Source: Isoetes taiwanensis (Eukaryota; Streptophyta; Lycopodiopsida; Isoetales; Isoetaceae). Taken from it: a stretch of 64,000 nt of DNA. The translations under genes were made by a program, and so were the position numbers. The stretch covers positions 654,807-718,806 of the forward strand of contig JAJEKV010000157.1 in assembly GCA_021234155.1 (NCBI GenBank), read 5' to 3'. Below are positions 45,917 to 58,206 of the stretch, piece by piece; positions within the stretch are counted from its first letter, which is position 1, and each line of letters begins with the position of its first letter. Under the pieces are notes generated by a model, which did not search any database, had not been told where the DNA came from, and was given only the letters and a program-made list of their open reading frames with translations.

Positions 45917-46290
45917 CTTTCTATTTTAGACTGAGGTGCTTACCCTTGAGCATGGGGAACATTCTAGAACATAGTATTTTGAGTGTTTGCAAAGTTCCAA
46001 AAAACTTTCTATTTTTTTACCGAGGTGCTTACCCATGAGCATCTAAAATATTCTAGAACATTCTATTTTGAGTTTTTGCAGAGTTTTAAAGAGCTTTCTA
46101 TTTTTAGACTAAGGTGTTTATCCATGCGCATCTAGAACATTATAAGTTCGTAGAAAGTTCTATGGGTTTCTAAAGCATTCTACAACTTTCTAGAACATTC
46201 TAGAACTTTTCTAAAATGTTCTAGTATTCCCTGGAAGATTTTGGAATTTCTAGAACGATATTCTAGAAGTTTCTAAGCCTATCTAGAACT
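45917..46290. repeat. 88-bp tandem repeats grading into TTCTAGAA array (heat-shock-element-like)
   Basis: Three imperfect 88-89-bp units begin CTTTCTATTTT at 45917, 46005 and 46094. Each contains TTCTAGAAC or a variant. From 46180 to 46290 the sequence is dominated by this motif. Exact TTCTAGAA occurs at 45962, 46051, 46188, 46198, 46248 and 46261. TTCnnGAAnnTTCnnGAA at 46188-46205 satisfies the heat-shock-factor consensus of alternating nGAAn units. No gene starts directly beside it. Confidence 0.8.
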
Positions 46291-46596
46291 CTCTAAGATC
46301 CGAGGGCAGAGATTGCACCTTTCTTGACTGCCAATGGGGTGTGGATCGATCGATCGATCTATCACTCGCTCGCTCATAAGACACCTATTGGTAAGTCATT
46401 TGTTTATATGTTAAATCCAGCTCTTTATAGGTGCTAAAGGCTAGCAATGCAACGTACTTCAATACAAGAAAGCAAGAGCTCTTACAAATTCGTCTTATTC
46501 CCTAGCATAGATTTTGCAATGTTCAGTATATAACTGATGTTATTATTGGTAAAAGACATTGCAAATCCATGCTTTGACCATGAGTGCGACGACCAC

Positions 46597-46687
46597 ATTT
46601 GTACATACGAGTATAATACTCGTACTTACAAATATGGATGTGATGATTATATTTGTACGTATGAGTATTATACTCGTATGTACAAAT
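46597..46687. repeat. Two tandem 37-bp near-palindromes
   Basis: 46597-46633 and 46651-46687 each consist of an 18-bp arm (ATTTGTAcATACGAGTAT type), one central base and its inverse with one to three mismatches. They are separated by 17 bp and related to each other, so this is a duplicated hairpin. Confidence 0.85.
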
Positions 46688-46690
46688 ATG

Positions 46691-47687
46691 GTTGTTACAA
46701 AGAGCTTCTAAGTGACATTGCATGACTAGATAAGCATGATATATGGAAGGCACATCAAAACAATGTTGTCATGTAATTTACAGTTCCCAAAATCCCAAAA
46801 CAAAGAGGGAAAAAATAAGGTGTTATCACATGAGGGGTTGCCCTCAAAACCAAATTAATATTTATTTACATATACAAGAAACTTATCGCGGCGGCCAAGG
46901 CCGCCGCGAACGTTTCTCTCGTTCTTAACCTGTTCAATTGGATCTATTATAATGTCCTAACGGTCACAAATTCCCCGCATCCCCTATTTTCCGGTTAACC
47001 ATTGTCAAAACCTTATGCCTCGGATAATTTGACAACCTTATGGCTAATGCTTAAATAGCCTGCTTGTAGCCTGCTTCATATCCATTTTATTTGATACAAC
47101 AAAAAGTACGATTTCAGAGGAATAGGCATCCGAATACTGAATCGGACTCGCATTTTTTTAAGGGCTTCTGAAAAGATGGAAGTAGCATCTGTAGCTTTGT
47201 TTAGTTTGTCTTCTAGCACTAGTTGATGCTCTTACAAATAAGCATCAGAACGAGTTTCTTCTGTAATGGGGATGCGTCCTAATATATCTTCTGTAATGGG
47301 GATGCGTCCTAATATATCTTCTGTAATGGGGATGCGTCCTAATATATCATCTATCCGTTACAACCAAGAGGGCTTCCTAGAGGGCTTCCTGAAAAGATGG
47401 AAGTAGGCTTGTAGCTTTGTTTAGTTTGTCTTCTAGCACTAGTCGATGCTTTGTTTAGTTTGTCTTGTAGCTTTGTTTAGTTTGTTTTGTAGCTTTGTTT
47501 AATAGCGAACTCGAAGTTTCTTCAGAATGGGGATGCGTCCTAATATATCATTTATCAGCTAAACCAACTACTCAACTTGACCACATAGAGTAAGAAGCAG
47601 CTTCCATAATTTTTTACACATCGAATGAAATAGGGATTTAAAACCCCAGAAATGTGCCTTTCATAAAGGTATCCAATTCATGGTACA
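46691..47687. other. Sequence between hairpins and ITPase, with tandem repeats
   Basis: A GC palindrome CGCGGCGGCCAAGGCCGCCG (46885-46906 in full) stands out of AT-rich DNA: 10-bp arms and an AA loop. A 30-bp unit ending CGTCCTAATATAT is repeated three times (47258-47347), with a diverged fourth copy near 47520. A roughly 60-bp segment with TAGCTTTGTTTAGTTTGTCT recurs near 47190 and 47408. No gene. Confidence 0.7.
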
Positions 47688-48381
47688 TTAATCATTTCTC
47701 AAGACAAATTCATGAACACGAAAATGCTCCTTTACTTTTTCGAGTGCCCTCCCCCTATGTGAGATTTTGTTCTTTTCTTCTTTCAGCATTTCTGCATACC
47801 TACAAATGATATTCTCAAATATGAATCAGTACCTATTATATCAAAAGATATATATATCATCATACACCAAAATCCAGTTAAAGTCCGCTTGCTATGCATA
47901 CAGAACTCTCAAGCACCTCACTGTTCCATAGTATGGTGGTATGTTACTTCTGATTTATCACTCCGTAACATGCTTACTGCAAATGTGGGAGTTTCTTGTG
48001 GCGAAACATTTAATTTTTATCCAAAGCCGAAAAGGATGCACATAAAATATTGCTGCATGATGGGTATGTTGAGCAAAAAAATGATAAAGGGCATAAATCA
48101 ATGAACACATTTTCAGATCAACTTACGTTTGATCAAAGCCATCCGGCTGGAAGACAGGATCCCATCCAAAGTCCGTGGGCCCTCTTGGAGGAACGATCTT
48201 ACCCTGCAGTGAACGCAAATAGGAGAGGCCATTTCAACAAACTATTTATGCGCCAAATAGGTCGAGGTTCTGTGAGATAACCTATTTACTTCTGTCCATC
48301 CTACAAAAGCAATAGGCTCAGCCTCTGGACCAACTGCTAAGGAAAAAATACAAAGAGCATATGCTGACTTATCTTCATATG
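47688..48381 (-). CDS. ITPA: Inosine triphosphate pyrophosphatase, last three exons
   Basis: ITPase hydrolyses ITP/dITP/XTP to monophosphates, cleansing the nucleotide pool. Exons on the minus strand: 48381-48290 ([18 protein letters not shown]...FVGWTE), 48203-48127 ([19 protein letters not shown]) and 47799-47688 ([19 protein letters not shown]...stop TAA). Each junction has GT-AG sites, and the phases join without frameshift. The SHRGRAL motif and [12 protein letters not shown] are hallmarks of the family. The upstream exons, including the TGNAKKLEEV nucleotide-binding start, are not found on the minus strand to 53.6 kb. Either a long intron separates them or the gene is a 3' remnant. There are no lesions in the part seen. 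Confidence 0.85.
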
Positions 48382-49790
48382 CTAAGCTTAAGGTAGATCA
48401 ACTTTTGAAAGGCACAATAGACAAAAAAAAAGGCACCAGTTCCTTATATCTGGGTGTCTTTATTTCTACCATTACCTTGAACTCTTAAACAATAAAAAGG
48501 CAACAAAAATAGCAACAATTCCACCAACAATTATAAGCAAAGCAAGAAAAAGATAACGTAGACCAAAAGGGTCTGAATTTACGGCCTTTGCACAGAAGCT
48601 TTTGTGGGCACGGCCGGCCCAACTGGGCATGATTAACCATCTCCTAAAGCCAAATCGGCTTGCAGCCAACCCAAATCGACCCTTTTTACTTAATTCTGGC
48701 TGGATTCGACTGGGTTTTGGTAGATTTCGAGGCAGTTAGATCACCTCCCGGTATTGCAGAAGAGCTGTTCTGAGTTCTTATTCAACCCATTTGATGCTGG
48801 ATTCCTTCAAAAGGGCTCCTTAGCAGGCCGAATCGACCTGTTCCAGGTTGTTTTCAAATGATTTCCATAGATCCAGTTCCCGCTGTAGCGATCCGGCTGC
48901 AAATAAACCCCGTTGCTGCAACCCATTTTCTCAACTAGATTCCTCCTCTTACTTCCAATTCCGACCCTTCTAACCCAAAAACGGCCCATCTTAGGCCCAA
49001 TTAGCCCTTTTCTGGCACTCCAGAGTCTGCCACAGATGTTTTATAGAACCTGCCCGTGAAACCTCAATCCTCTGTGATTTCTACTATTTATTTCTTTCAT
49101 GATTTTCTTCCACGATCCGGCATGTGTCCTCCGGCGCAACAGGCTTCTCGAACGCTGCCAGAATAACGTGTCTGACAAATGGTTTTTTTGCCAAAATACG
49201 TGTCGCTTAAAGGCGAGTTTAGATGACGGCGCAGAACAAAAAAGAAAAAAGAAAAATTACAATATGATTTATATATGTTTTGATGTTTTGATAGCACTTG
49301 TACATCATTCCAATTTTTTATACAAATTCCTATATTAAACAATTATTTAATCCTTTGCATACTATCCCAACTCTTCTTGAGGTGCTTAGATATCATCCAT
49401 CGCCTTTCTTAAACTAGCACAAAGCAAATCCATCAGATAGAGGAATGCAAATAGACATGCAGAAGCCAAGATAGCTCTGATGTTGCATCCTACTCAAAGT
49501 AGAGTCGTCATAAATCAATTCTATTGGAGCTCAATCCACAATGATTCATAAAGACACACATACACATAGGAAGAAACCCCTGGCAATAGAAAACGATATG
49601 TTGCTTTGCAAACCATCAATATCAAGGGATACCTAGCATTGGTAGATCCATCAGCTCTTCAAAAATCAGCCGAAGCCCTAAACCAGTGAAGAAGAGCAAC
49701 CCAACTGCCTTGGATCAAGAAAAGCGAACTCTAAGAGAGCTCTTGAGTCTTAATCCATTCCAATAAATCTACTACAATGGCATAGGAAGA
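48382..49790. other. Unassigned sequence upstream of the ITPase exons
   Basis: It could be intron or flank of the ITPase gene. A minus-strand 65-codon frame (48669-48472) ends in a strong hydrophobic segment (LFLALLIIVGGIVAIFVAFLL) that would be membrane spanning, but I do not recognise it. No other gene is seen. Confidence 0.4.
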
Positions 49791-49849
49791 TCTCGGCAAC
49801 ATCACAACCCTTCAATACAACACATACACCCATCCCCTCTCCTCCTCCC

Positions 49850-49851
49850 CC

Positions 49852-49882
<31 letters not shown>

Positions 49883-49922
49883 AAAGAAAAAAAGAAATAA
49901 TAATAAACAAAAAAAAAAAATC
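49850..49922. repeat. Long poly(A) tract with A-rich extension
   Basis: About 28 consecutive A are followed by A-rich sequence to 49922. It could be the tail of a retroposed copy, but no upstream source gene is recognisable. Confidence 0.8.
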
Positions 49923-50004
49923 TTAAAATATAAAACCAATCCGCTATGGCTCAATCCAAGAAACAATGTACGCGCGCGCACAGACAGACACACATGAAGG
50001 AAAC

Positions 50005-50095
50005 CATTGTGGAGTCTTATGTTCAAGTCTTACTAGGGACATTTAGGAGACTTGCATGTGTTCCATTGTGGGGTCTTATATTCACAGTCATTTCC
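50005..50095 (+). repeat. SINE-like repeat, first copy (second at 51460-51545)
   Basis: CATTGTGGAGTCTTATGTTC (50007 on) recurs at 51464 as CATTGTAGGGTCTTATGTTC. The similarity runs about 70 bp through AGACTTGCATG. GTTCAAGTCTTACTAG resembles a polymerase III B box, as in the 18.9-kb SINE, but an A box is not clear. Confidence 0.5.
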
Positions 50096-50119
50096 AACAG
50101 TGTAATACATGCCGGCTTA

Positions 50120-50760
50120 CTAGAAAAGTGGCAGTACAATAGGATTATATTCCTATAGAAAGGGGGCGACATGGATGAACCAGGCAATTACAGAACAATA
50201 ATGGCCAGCTCTATTTTTGCGAAATGTTTTGAAAAGATGCTGGATAATAAGCTGAAACACTAGGCAGAGGAAGGAAAACTGTGAGCTTAGGGGCAGGCAG
50301 GGTTTAGGCCAGATCACTCAACAACAGACCACTCAGTCACACTCCGGATACTAATAGAATAGACTAGAGCGAGGAATAAGAAAATCATATGCTGCTCTAT
50401 AGATTTCAAAAAAGCATTTGATATCATGGCTAGGGAGAAAATGCTACAGAGACTGATAGACTTCAAAGCCATGAAAGGCATGATAGGATCGATTGCACGG
50501 TTATACCAGAGGGTCTATACTAAAATGGAACAGGATGGGCAAGTAATCGATTGTGACACATGAGTAAAGGAGGGGTGTCCAATATCACCTATGCTATTTG
50601 GAATCTATGTAGATGTCCTGCAAGAATTCATGAGGGAAAAGCAAGGGAACATACATGCTGGGTCAGACGAGGGTGCCAGTGATGCTATGCGCAGATGATC
50701 TGAGTATGATGGCCACCAGATCTCAAGGGATGCACAAAATGCAAGATAAGAGGTCCAGAG
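50120..50760 (+). pseudogene. LINE reverse transcriptase remnant
   Basis: Successive frames read GQAGFRPDHSTTDH, then CCSIDFKKAFDIMA (motif A with catalytic Asp), then KEGCPISPMLFGIYVD, and LCADDLSMMA, the ADD box of RT. Several stop codons (TAG after RIIFL, H and LIE) and at least one frameshift interrupt it. It breaks off at 50760 soon after the ADD box. The LINE 3' end is missing. Confidence 0.9.
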
Positions 50761-53727
50761 CACCCTTTTAGCTCACCTTGGTTCCATCAATGGTGCAATT
50801 GTGTTCTAAACCCGTTCTTCCTTGCTTTTTCTATCAGAAAATAGGCAAATAGACACTCTTACGAAAGCTTAAATCTTAAGCTACTTGATGCACTTGTTCT
50901 CGCCTCAAACTGATACTGCTACAAGGACATACATCCATTTATATGTCTGCTCCATATCTGCTCCACCAACGGGGTAGGGCTGCACCATCATTGATGCACT
51001 ATTCATGAAAGAAAACTCTGTAGACTAAGTTAATACTTTCTAATGCTTGGAAATATGACTTAAAACTTGAGAGATGCCATCATAAATCGTTTTTATCAAA
51101 AACAAAATTGGCAAATTTTGATTATGTCAATGATGGAACATGCGGCATTGTTTACGGCATTGTTAGCGCCCCTCCCCTATGTGTGCTTCTGTTGCTGGTG
51201 CATGTTGCTGGTGCGTGCTTGTGTTTCTGCTTGACGTGCTGGTGTGGTGCTAGGCTGTGAAGCACATGTGCTTCAACACCTTCCGGTTGTAAATATCTAA
51301 TGACAGTAATGTGATATGTATTTGGATCCATTGTTTTTTGTTAATTTAATTTGCACCATTGAAAGTTTAGTTGGGGTTTTACGCAAAAAAAATCGAGGCC
51401 TTTGATGTGGCACAATAAAAGGAATATTCTCCCCATTGATGGCCCGCAATAAAAGATGAAACCATTGTAGGGTCTTATGTTCAAGCCTTACCAAGGATGC
51501 TTTCGGAGACTCGCATGTCCAATGGAATGTTGGGATTTATAGTATGTTGTAAAATTAGAAGACTCCCATACGTCCTATGAGATGTTGCCATTGTTGTGGA
51601 ATAACAATATTTTAACGTGGAAATTGAGTAGCTTTTTACAATCTCATTTTATTCATCCCCGTCATTGCTAAACGTGCTAGAGGAATAATGATATTTTATT
51701 TCTCCTTTTATCACCCTACATCGTCATTGTAACTCATGAAATTGAGGAATAACAACCTCCAACAACATACTTTGTTTTCCTTTTTGTAATGGAATCTCTT
51801 ATCTTCTTCCATCATCTACAATGAAATTGAATATGCAACACAGGCTTTAGGTTTTCTTGTCATATAAGCAAGCTAGATTCCTTACCTTTAAAAGAAATGC
51901 ATGTTTTGGAAGTACCTTTTTGGCGTTTTGGCCGTCCAATAAGACTAAAACTAGTGAACGCTATCAATGTGTGCTGTCACTGGTATTGGCATGACATTAA
52001 GGCTTCACCATCTAAACCTAAGGAAAACGAAGCCATACCCTACCAGGCTTTAAGCTGCAATAAGATGTCATCAATTTCCTGTCGGGATGCCATGGACTCC
52101 TAAATGCTACCATGATTTCATAGTTCAATAGAGCCCGGCATCTATGCAACTAAAGCAGCAGATTAGACTTTAAAACTTAAAGCTAACAAGTGCATTGCTT
52201 TGGAAACGAAAGAACTGTTTTGCTAACATAATGCACCGTTTCAAAGAATACCTTTGATGGTGAAGTAGGCGTAAGACAAGTCCAGTGACATAAGCTTTCT
52301 TGCTCTAGTGGAAAAGACTTGTTCCTTACAAATAAAAGACAAATTTAGAATAAAACAGAATAGAGTAGACTATCTAAATAGTGCAAACTCTTATAAGACG
52401 AATCTAAGTAGTGCAGCCGCAACTAGAACTATATCATTTGCACACACTACAAAGTACATGTGCATGTGTAGTTTAAAACAATTAGGCCACTTTATAGAGG
52501 ATATTCCCGTGCAAAAAGAAAACTCTACATGTTTAATGTCGGTATCAGAACGTTTTGCATATAAATGTGTATATTGAAAGGAAATTAATGAATTATAACA
52601 AAGAGAGGCCTCTCTATAGAGCAATTGGAAGCATAATAACAATCAAATAAGCACTGGCATAAAAATCAGGATGGTTATAATGTTTGTCCCCTTGAAGAAA
52701 GATTTTCTCATAGCAGTATCTATTATAATATCATGGCTGGAGCACACTGGTTATAGAAACAATGAAGCTAGGTAAGGAGGAGGGGATAGGTTTCTTGCAG
52801 GTGGGCTCACATCACAAAAGGGCAACCACTACAGACAATTCGACTGTTTTTTATCTTCTTGCATAGTTTTCAAAAGACTCTTAAAATTGAACAGCAATGG
52901 AAATGTTAGTTACAGTCCAATGGATTGTGAAATGTGATATTAGCATTGCCTTACAATATTATAAATGAATCCTAAACAAATGAGAATTACTGAATTTGAA
53001 GCATAACATAGAAATTAAGTAAATTTGCAATCCAAAGATGCATACAATTGCAGACGATGAGTAGGTTGCAGTTGAAATAGAAATTATTTCTCCAATCGAA
53101 TGAATTTGCAGAAAAGATGCATCACTCTTTCACCATCTATTATTCATTTTCCTTTTTAGAACCATCCAGTAGGTAATTTTAGAAAATTTAAGAAACCAAA
53201 AAGATGTACGTATATTCTGCTGGAAACATTTGCAGCCATGAATTAAGTGTCTCAGCCTGATGGGAAACAGAATGTCGATATACACATAAAGATCCAAGGT
53301 AGCACAAATGCTCCTAAAACTGAAGAAACTGAACAAAAAATCAGGGTTTCGTAGAAGTACCTTCAAATCGCTCGCCTGGCAGCTTTGCAGAAACCTCTCA
53401 CAGAAGAGAATGTTAAAAATGGGGGCAGAGAAAAAAACAAAGGCAAGACCGAAGGCCAACAAGAGGGACGTAACAAAACAGCTGAAGAAGCTCGCCTTGT
53501 GAGAAAAGATCCGGATTGCAAGCTAAAACTTGGGAAATAAGTGCAGAATAACGGATTACCAGGCATAAGAAAGGAAGCCGCAGAGCCATATCTCAAGCCC
53601 TAAGCTTAGTTCCGACCACTTTATTGTTCCAGTCCAGCTGATTTTTGGGAACTTGTATAACGTGCGTATATTCTCAAACGACTAGGGCCACCAAATTATA
53701 CCACACGACAAGGACTCGCCACCAGAC
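50761..53727. other. Mostly unassigned sequence
   Basis: Apart from the second SINE-like copy at 51460-51545, I see no coding gene, RNA gene or element with recognisable ends. 53130-53600 has overlapping open frames on both strands but no recognised family; a donor-like GGTACTTCT near 53355 (minus) is not enough to claim an exon. Confidence 0.45.
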
Positions 53728-55119
53728 CAGTGCTCGAATTTGACGGCCCGCCCTTAATTTTCCAGGGACGGGCAAAATAATTTTACAACTTTCGCGTGAC
53801 AGGAAGTTCCTAAATTCAAGCCTTTCAAATGCAATAAAAAAATTTAAAATGACAGAAACCAGTTTTTTTCCTAAAAAACATAGATACATAAAACAAAGCA
53901 TATTTCCATTTAAGTTCATCAAATACATAATAAAGTTCTTACATAGATACTACTGAAATAAAAATAATAGTTTAAAGTTTAAAATCAATTACAAAAACTT
54001 ATTCAAGTGGCATTCCTCTCCTTTGCTTCGCTTCATACCAATCCTTGTAACATGCTTGCCAATCTATGCTTTCAAATTTGTGAAGCAACATTTGAACATT
54101 TGTAACATTTGTGAAATTTCGTCCATTCATTTCTCCATTTTCTTTTCTTAGAACCGAAGTAACACCAAAGATCTCCTCCATCGCCAATAGACCTCAATAA
54201 TTTCTATGGTCGATTTTGTCTCTTCAAAAACTAAACCTTGCCGTTGCATTTCGATCCCGAGCTAGCAAAGAATAAAGACTTTTATTTTGACTCAAATTTT
54301 ATAGAAAGATAGCATAGACCTACATTCATTGCCTTTTCTTCTCTTGTTTTTCCTTTCTAGAAGATGCCGCAAATTGAAATAAGAATCACTAAGAAAAAAG
54401 CAAACTCAAGAAAGCAATAAACGAAGCATTTAAGCAAAGGCTTACCCGGTTCCCGGCTCCATGGTTTGCTTGCAAATTGTAGATGCCAAGAATTGCCGTC
54501 GATTCGCACTAATCGTACCAAAGATGATCGATCGGCAACATTCGATTCAATCAAAGCACGTGATTCGCATTGTGAATGCATGCAAAGATAGGCAAGAAGC
54601 CACCATTGGAAGCCAAGAACTCGATTAATCCGATTGATCTTAGGGCGGCCGACAAGGCTTAAGGCGGGCATCAAGAAGAATCAAGATTCAAAACCAAAAA
54701 AAAATTGAATTGTTAGCATAGATTTAGGATCTATTTTCTTGAATTAAAGCAATTTAGCATAAATTTCGGTTCGTGTGGTCTATTAACTATAATGTATAAA
54801 AGGTTAAAAAAGGGGATGGGGGAGGGAGGGATCATTGGAAATTTGGTATATGTGTCATTGTATCATTGTATACTCTATAGATTTATGATCAATAATAATA
54901 TAAATGTTTAAAATTTATAAAGATATATAGCAAGAAAAATGACGGGCATTTCTCTATTCGTAGCCTTTCAAATGACGAATATGTCTTGTAGTTGCCCTTC
55001 TCTATGACGGGCGATTTCCCAACTGCGGCCTTTCATTTGCCATACAAATTTTTTTTTCACCTGTTTTGACGGGCAAAAATCCAAAAAACAGACATGAAAG
55101 CCGTCAAATTCGAGCCCTG
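53728..55119. mobile_element. Non-autonomous hAT transposon, 1.39 kb, perfect 8-bp target duplication
   Basis: The left terminus CAGTGCTCGAATTTGACGGC and right terminus (reverse complement) CAGGGCTCGAATTTGACGGC differ at one base. CACCAGAC is duplicated exactly at both sides (53720-53727, 55120-55127). CAG-ended inverted repeats with 8-bp duplications define hAT elements. GACGGGC motifs recur below the ends (53766, 54940, 55012, 55068), as hAT transposase subterminal sites do. No transposase frame is left. Two minus-strand open frames (54187-53999; 54674-54357) are unrecognised, and the first (FESIDWQACYKDWYEAKQRR) could be a captured exon. Confidence 0.95.
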
Positions 55120-55289
55120 CACCAGACTATACCAAACGACCGACTTAATGTGGTGGCATGGCCCAATCCCAACTGTTCGTCATTGCATCCCTAATATCTC
55201 CAACGATCACGATTTTATCACGACTCACACACATCATGGATAAGCTTATTCTAGCCCCAACCATATAGAACATATGGAAAAAGCTCTTA

Positions 55290-55475
55290 GGGTGCTTTCC
55301 CATGGACGGCCGGACCTGGATGAGGTCAGGCCCAGGTCCAAAAGTATTCGTCGGGATTATTTTCTAAATGAGGTTCTTAACCTCAGCCACTCTGGTTCTC
55401 AGCTCATGGGAACATCGGAAAAGCAGACCAGACCTTCAGGAAACCTGGAGGTTTTCTGCCCATGGGAAAGCACCC
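55290..55475. mobile_element. Tourist-like MITE, copy 2 (186 bp)
   Basis: It has the same termini as the 42.3-kb copy, TTA target duplications (55287-55289, 55476-55478) and related interior (GAGGTCAGGCC near 55320, CCTCAGC near 55380). The interior is more diverged than the ends. Confidence 0.93.
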
Positions 55476-55478
55476 TTA

Positions 55479-57072
55479 ATCTAACTAGCACTAGGGCAGG
55501 CCTGGGGCCTTAATGTGGTGTCGTGGTAGAATCATGACCGTTGGAGATTTTACAGTGGAATTACCTACCTTTGGGATTGCGCCACATCACCACATTACAG
55601 GTAACTCTATCTTCAGCCCATGTCAAAGGTTGGTAGGGTTGTATTGAGCTGTCTTAGGCTGGGTTATAACATGATGTCGGACATGTACATGTTGTCTTAG
55701 GCTGCATGTACATGTTGGTATAATTGGTATCCTTATAGTCAAAACCACAAAATTTTACTATCTCATTCACCGGATGAAGATAAAGAATTTAGTATCAGAA
55801 CAGCAAATCCCTTAGGTTTGTGAGCACCTTTACATAGAATATGCATTTGTAATATGGATTTGGAGTTAATGTAGTAGGCAAATGAACTGTTTATTTAAGT
55901 AGATAACAGAGACAAAATAAGCAATAAGGAGCATTAATCCTAGAATTAATGAGCCAAATAATATTGATCATAAGGTTATGCCTCTAGAGCAAAGTAAGGG
56001 AATGTATGAATTATTATAGTAGGGTTGCTCTTTCGATTTACATTGCTCTTCCATCGTAGAGTGCATTTTGCTCTCAACACACATGTTTCATGTTTGTACT
56101 TGAACCCTCAATCCCACACACTATTCCTGGAATAGTTATGATATAGGTAATGTGCCAGGGCAGGCAACTTCACCTGATAAGGGCCTGGCAAGCCCGTTAG
56201 GGCGAGCCAAGGTCCGGGCCAGGCGAAATTGCCTGCCCTGGCACATTCTCTAACGTAATGCTTCGGGGCAGAGGCTATTTAGCTTACTGGAGCGGAAGCA
56301 AGCAACGATTTCTTTAGAATCATTGCAATTTTATAGAGGCCACGAGAGGAGGCCATTATCAGAGATAATCTGGGTCTGTAATTAGGCGAAATAGCCTCTG
56401 CCCGAACATGACGTCTCAAGTTCAAGATCGTCCAAGAGCCACAATATATATAGTTTTGTTCCATGGCCTTGTGTGATCTCTATCTCTATGGATATTAAAA
56501 TAATATCTATCTACCTACCTACCTACCTACCTATCCACCCCTCCCTCCCTCCCTCCTTGTTGATCTTTATAATAGTAGCCTTTAGATTTTGAATATTAGT
56601 GAGCCTTAAGCTGTCCTTTTACATAATTGAAGCAGTGGCATGGTCAGTTGTGCCTCTTGAATGAAGCATCTATATATAAATGATCAAGCACACCTCCATG
56701 GACACTAAGTAATACCGAAGTCCAGATATCAATATTTCTTTTTACTGAAGTGAAAAGCTGCTCTTGGGTAGGTAGATGACATGTAATTTCCATCCTAACA
56801 ACTGAGAGATTATAGCTAAGGTATGCCGAATGAACTGCAATGAAGACACTTGTTAATAATCATGGTTTTCTACACAGACGAATTACTTGCTCACATGCTT
56901 CCTTTACAGATCAAAGAAAAGGTCATCCTTAGATGCATCTGTTTCATTGTAAATCCTTTTATGTCTCGGGGTAAAGTAACAAACGGCTACATAATAAAGG
57001 GTCTGCAATCCATTTATTTCAATCCACATATACTGACCATTTTTATCTTGTTTAACCCCTTTTACATAATCT
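55479..57072. other. Unassigned sequence
   Basis: 56150-56245 is an inverted pair: TGTGCCAGGGCAGGCAACTTCACCTG and its inverse GCCTGCCCTGGCACA around a roughly 50-bp loop. 56505-56557 is (CTAC)n grading into (CCCT)n. No gene is recognised. Confidence 0.5.
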
Positions 57073-58206
57073 CTATAACATGGTCTTGTGTAGCAGGCAA
57101 TTCCACCAATTTTGGTTATCCATTGTTCTAAATCTTTTACATCTCACTGAGTATGTCAGTTCAAAGCCAGGTATTTTTGGTAGAGCATAGATCTCATGTT
57201 CCTTAGTCTCAACAAAGCATATAATATCTGTTTCATCTAACTTTTCTTGCATCGTAATCACCTTGTCAATTGTTAATCTGTTAATATTCCATATAGTGAT
57301 GTTGAGACCTCCCCCATTTCCCTATTCTGTTACTATCGCCTTGCCCTTTGCCCATTTGACATTTTGATTTTTCTGTAGAGCTGACACTCGAGGATCAAAT
57401 CTGTGGACAAGCACGTTCACACGAGGGCATCTGTGAAGAATCTGCCACCAAAGCACCGCCATCTTAGGATGGAGTAGTTTATCCCAAGCCCAAGTCCACA
57501 TACCTCTTCAATTAGGAGGTGAAAGCTGAAGGGACCACCTAGTGGATGGCAGAAGGATATCACTATTGACAAGCAGCCTATACATAGAGTTCACAAGCCT
57601 ATGCTCGTGAACACTCTGGTGGGAAACCCACATGCACCCTTCAATAGCTCTTTTCTTGCATTTGCTCTTTTGTCAGATCATCATTTACCCAAATAAACTT
57701 CCCTTTGAGAGTATGTCTCTGCAAGACCTGAAACCTGGCATCTTGGTTTTGAAATTTCACTAAGACATGCCGTGTTCCTGTATTTCTCTTTCCAATTCGA
57801 TAAGCTTCTGCCACATCTACTTTAGCCACAAGCATGTCATTCTTCCGAAAAGCTTCAACTAATTATTTAGTGTTTTCATTTTCTTTTTCTGGCAGCCTGG
57901 CTAAATGGAGGTTCAGGGATCGACGCTATAGTCCTCCGATGTATTTCATAGGATGTTTACCTCCTCTAATACGTTTTCTGGTCCAGGTTCCATATATTTA
58001 TCCTTTAATTCCATAATGTCCCCTTTGACTCCATTCAGCTCTTCCCGTAACAATATGAAATTTGAACGTAATGCATCATTCTCTAATCTTAGGCTTTTGA
58101 TCTCTTCAAACAGTCTCGTTTCCCTTGTTGCTGATTCTTGTCGAAATTTGACGAGTTCTGTCATAATAGTGGCTGATTCTTGTCTAGACTTGATGAGTTC
58201 TGACAT
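57073..58206 (-). pseudogene. LINE with scrambled domain order (ORF1, zf-RVT piece, endonuclease start)
   Basis: Minus-strand order: 58206-57946, a coiled coil (QESATREtRLFEEIKSLRLEN type); 57835-57641, the L1 ORF1-like C-terminal domain (VDVAEAYRIGKRNTG...FIWVNDDLTKEQ); 57600-57395, a zf-RVT piece (WTWAWDKLLHPKMAVLWW, then HRCPRVNVLVHRF); 57315-57075, the endonuclease start (NITIWNINRLTIDK, then DIICFVETKEHE). In intact plant LINEs zf-RVT is the last domain, so its place before the endonuclease means rearrangement or joined fragments. Frames are broken between the parts. Confidence 0.75.
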
